Assembly: GCA_020627645.1 (NCBI GenBank)
Contig: JAHDGN010000165.1
Span: forward strand, 1-7,105
Reading direction: 5' to 3'
DNA from: Akkermansiaceae bacterium
Lineage (GTDB): Bacteria; Verrucomicrobiota; Verrucomicrobiia; Verrucomicrobiales; Akkermansiaceae
DNA length: 7,105 nt
Part shown: positions 5,701 to 7,105 of the stretch, piece after piece
How positions within the stretch are numbered: the first letter of the stretch is position 1
Layout: every line of letters starts with the position of its first letter
Made by a program: the position numbers and the translations under genes
The notes under the pieces: generated by a model
Database searches by the model: none
The model's input: only the letters and a program-made list of their open reading frames with translations
Told to the model about the DNA's origin: nothing

Positions 5701-7105
5701 ATGGGGGGGAGGATGTGTCCGGGTTGGTGTTCGTTCGTGGGTTCCCACATTTTCTCTTCCATCCATTGCATGATGGGTTTGTCAGGAATGCCGCAGGTGG
5801 TGTGGAAGGAAGTGAGGACTTGGTGGCCCATGCGCCATCCAGAGTCGGCGCCTTCGAGGATGTCAACAATACGGGCACGGTCGCCTTGATCGCAGTTGTT
5901 GTCGACGGTGATGGGAGTTCCAAATTTATCGAAGGCGATTTCTTTAGGGTTTCGGAGCCCGGTGTGGACGACTTCCATTTTTGAACCGTCTCGTTCGAAT
6001 CTCAGAATGGCGCCTTGTCCTGGGTAGTGGTATTTTTTGCCTTCTTTGGTGGTGATTGAGAATCCGCGATCGCCGATCGTGGTGTAGAATCGGCCGTCTG
6101 GACCGAGGGCGAAACCGTTGAGGTCATGTCCGGAGAATGAGACGCGAACGCCAAAGCCGTCTTGAATGACTTCGCGTTTGTCTGAGATGAGATCGCCATC
6201 GGAGTCGGTGAGCTTCCAGATATTTGGGATGCAGGCAAAAAGGATTTTGCCTTCGAAGGCCATGATTCCAGCGGCGGTGCCGTCAAGGAGGTCGTTGAAT
6301 TTGTCGGCAAAGACTTTTGATTCGTCGGCTTTTCCATCGCCATCTGTATCGGTGAGGACTCGAATGACTTCCGATTTTTCGGTGAGTTTTTCGATGGGGA
6401 CTTCGTGTTTCCATTTTTGGTGCATGGCGACTCGATCAGCGGTTGTCTGAGCTGAGATGTCGTCCATGAGCCAATAGAGGTGGTTGCGGTTGTCTTGGAC
6501 GCCAAAGCGGAAGCGATGAGTTTCGGTGACGAAGACATTTCCTTTTTCGTCAATGGTGAGGGCGGTGGGTGAGTAGAGGTCGTGTTCTTCGTTGGTGGCG
6601 AAGAGGTTGACGACGGACCCTTTAGGGACAGTGAGTCCGGGGAGGGTGTCTGAAGAGACGAGGCCGTCTTCGGAGACGGGTTTGATAACCAGTGGTTTTG
6701 GGAAGAAAGGTTTTTGTTCGCTGGTGAACACAAAATGGTCAACGTTGACGATGCCAAACTGGGTGGTTGAGTTGTCGATGACTCGGATTTGTGCTTTTTT
6801 TCCTTGGTGATCTTTGAGTGACCAAATGATGGGGCGCATCTGGAGGTCGTTTTGGCCAGTGGCTTCAAAGATTACCTCGTTATTGATGATGAGTTGAGCT
6901 GAAGTTTTGTTGGGTTGGTTTCCACCAGAGATCAGGAATCCTAGGGTTGGTAGTTTGATTTCAAATTCGGGCGAGGTGATGGTTCCGGTTGAGGCGTCTC
7001 CACCGTGTGCGGAGGTGGCAAAGTATGACTCGGAGTATCCGGTAATGGTGCCTTTGATCCCGTTGGGGGTTGCAGTGGTCGGGGCGAGACTGAAGGCGGT
7101 GCCTT
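2688..7105 (-). CDS. PVC-type dihaem membrane-bound dehydrogenase-like protein with HEAT repeats (5' end outside window)
   Basis: 1471 residues are visible and the frame is open to the right edge; Met at 6837-6839 lies inside a domain and is not the start. Numbering is from the first complete codon (7101-7103). Residues 1-127 are the end of a beta-sandwich (GTITSPEF, FLISGG, then VIDNSTTQFGIVNVDHFVF) also seen in other PVC secreted proteins. Residues ~160-570 are a TIGR02604-type propeller resembling PQQ sugar dehydrogenases: GHDLNGFALGPDG with His326, and GLRNP with Arg384-Asn385, positions that could match sGDH catalytic/PQQ contacts. Two Ca-loop-like motifs, DTDGDGKAD (252) and DSDGD (300), lie in it. 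Residues ~580-1060 are helical HEAT-like repeats. Residues ~1093-1230 are a TIGR02603-type heme domain: CMRCH 1108-1112, AGPNL, MPPM 1207-1210. A Pro/Glu/Thr/Gln-rich linker (~1231-1285) leads to a second cytochrome c domain: CVGCH 1300-1304, GMMPQ with Met1356/1357 as likely axial ligand. A hydrophobic anchor (1447-1464) and basic tail end the protein. Heme attachment implies export. The gene is alone and convergent to the + pair; its promoter is out of view. Substrate unknown. Confidence 0.92.
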   Translation of the reverse strand, partial: GTAFSLAPTTATPNGIKGTITGYSESYFATSAHGGDASTGTITSPEFEIKLPTLGFLISGGNQPNKTSAQLIINNEVIFEATGQNDLQMRPIIWSLKDHQGKKAQIRVIDNSTTQFGIVNVDHFVFTSEQKPFFPKPLVIKPVSEDGLVSSDTLPGLTVPKGSVVNLFATNEEHDLYSPTALTIDEKGNVFVTETHRFRFGVQDNRNHLYWLMDDISAQTTADRVAMHQKWKHEVPIEKLTEKSEVIRVLTDTDGDGKADESKVFADKFNDLLDGTAAGIMAFEGKILFACIPNIWKLTDSDGDLISDKREVIQDGFGVRVSFSGHDLNGFALGPDGRFYTTIGDRGFSITTKEGKKYHYPGQGAILRFERDGSKMEVVHTGLRNPKEIAFDKFGTPITVDNNCDQGDRARIVDILEGADSGWRMGHQVLTSFHTTCGIPDKPIMQWMEEKMWEPTNEHQPGHILPPIANLTSGPSGLAYHPGTGYNYKCEDSFLICDYRGSAPGSGIWYFSIKPNGASFTVDQSGKFNWGVAATDVEWGYDGKIYVSDFVNGWQSHKAGRVYQLTARNPGKGISEIIANNDFSQLPSRQLADFLRHQDMRIRLRAQVHLVEKPDALSIFTAAANQRLNRLERLHGVWGLGMLARIKSHQFATAFLLNLSTDNDPLIRAQVAQALGESTLKTTENLTPMLTDGDKRVRTLAAISIGRIGDHTALPSVIEMIHDNGFDDPTLRHAGVMALLGTATEKQLGSFYNHPSDSVRHAAVLALRRLRSPILLKFLNDQNIRVADDAIRAIHDTYIESARPVVASLLDNPSLGIPEQRPLTAMILQRIIHSAFRIPDKENLTRLVKSIGNKNFPYAQRLEATRLLTNWENPHVVDQSTGKHVPLSPRNPSILKSVLEQEMDLLVSCGPDVFVEAMNLALKHNVSHGALNTPSLLNIIRDPKAKGKTRAFALDLLVRTDDDQADTILVEAAELDNDTLALEALKIAAKRDPASNVPTLKTALKSPSTIRRQTSWTIAADLPSEYATPLITSGLNQLTSSEKPDLASALELLNAAKKQKEPEVQKALKAYHDSLDPKDSLSKWQHTLAGGTPHLGRRIFHSHSAAQCMRCHRYRPTSIQKDMAGPNLMDAALKHDARGLLESLMLPHAHLASGYGVATTKLKDGSTMTGTLLAETDSHLDVKESQTKIWRIKKSDLAEPATLVSSMPPMDQILKPEETRHLVAWLLTLREENAETSPTYITTELTLEKDEPTQESAEQPATENSNIQPTPQKNNAMNETSKIDPAIMELGKQQYTLAACVGCHGKNGEGAPNLGPPLANSEWVIGPPENLIRIQMRGLEGPITVAGKEYNFPAGMMPQAVILGKTDEEIAAILTYVRNSWGNEGTIITAAEVAKYRSEVGQPKLKVADLVDPTEYINNLKGASDVQETGPITVPELPSTGIGGSTIGIWAFILMTTLCAIAALRMAGSNK

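Noticed and set aside
6837..6839. Met at 6839 as start of the giant protein
   Set aside because: The frame stays open to the edge of the window, and the 88 residues upstream continue the same beta-sandwich (GTITSPEF, FLISGG), so this Met is internal.
6002..6868. 288-residue - strand ORF overlapping the giant gene in another frame
   Set aside because: Ser/Thr/Pro/Lys-rich with no recognisable domain, while the overlapped frame encodes the conserved propeller. It is a shadow caused by the C/A-rich coding strand.

Overview
The window carries two short genes on the + strand facing one very large gene on the - strand. The large gene settles the likely origin. It combines the 'membrane-bound dehydrogenase' propeller domain (TIGR02604 type), HEAT-like repeats and the Pirellula/Verrucomicrobium-type CxxCH heme domain (TIGR02603 type), an architecture characteristic of the PVC group. 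I read this as a chromosomal segment of a Verrucomicrobiota (less likely Planctomycetota) bacterium. This rests on recognising the families by eye, not on a search.

Layout: positions about 30-1709 (+) encode a Kef-type (CPA2) cation:proton antiporter with a C-terminal NAD-binding RCK/TrkA-N domain. Its stop overlaps the start of a FAD-dependent, DAO-like oxidoreductase (1706-2605, +) in an ATGA, so the two are probably translationally coupled. An 82-base gap holds a perfect 10-bp inverted repeat (2644-2670) and separates this pair from the convergent giant gene. That gene runs from beyond the right edge of the window down to 2688 on the - strand: 1471 residues are visible, and the true N-terminus and any signal peptide lie outside. 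No RNA genes, CRISPR arrays, insertion sequences or other mobile elements are visible.

How the parts may work: the antiporter would move K+ or Na+ against protons under control of nucleotide bound to its RCK domain, and the coupled flavoenzyme would oxidise an unidentified amine or amino-acid-like substrate. The large protein looks like an exported, membrane-anchored, two-heme protein. Its propeller has features of sugar/PQQ dehydrogenases, followed by a HEAT scaffold, two c-type heme domains in series and a C-terminal membrane segment. It could pass electrons from a periplasmic oxidation to the respiratory chain. A direct functional link between the + pair and the - gene is not indicated.

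The most unusual points are the C-terminal LPSTG plus hydrophobic plus basic tail on the dihaem protein, an in-phase A7 slippery run in the linker between the two heme domains, the short C-terminus of the flavoenzyme, and a very strong G+T excess on the + strand that persists irrespective of gene direction. The last suggests that + is the leading replication strand, and it explains many long shadow ORFs. I found no clear sign of a wholly new system; the window looks like ordinary PVC core/accessory metabolism with a few odd details.
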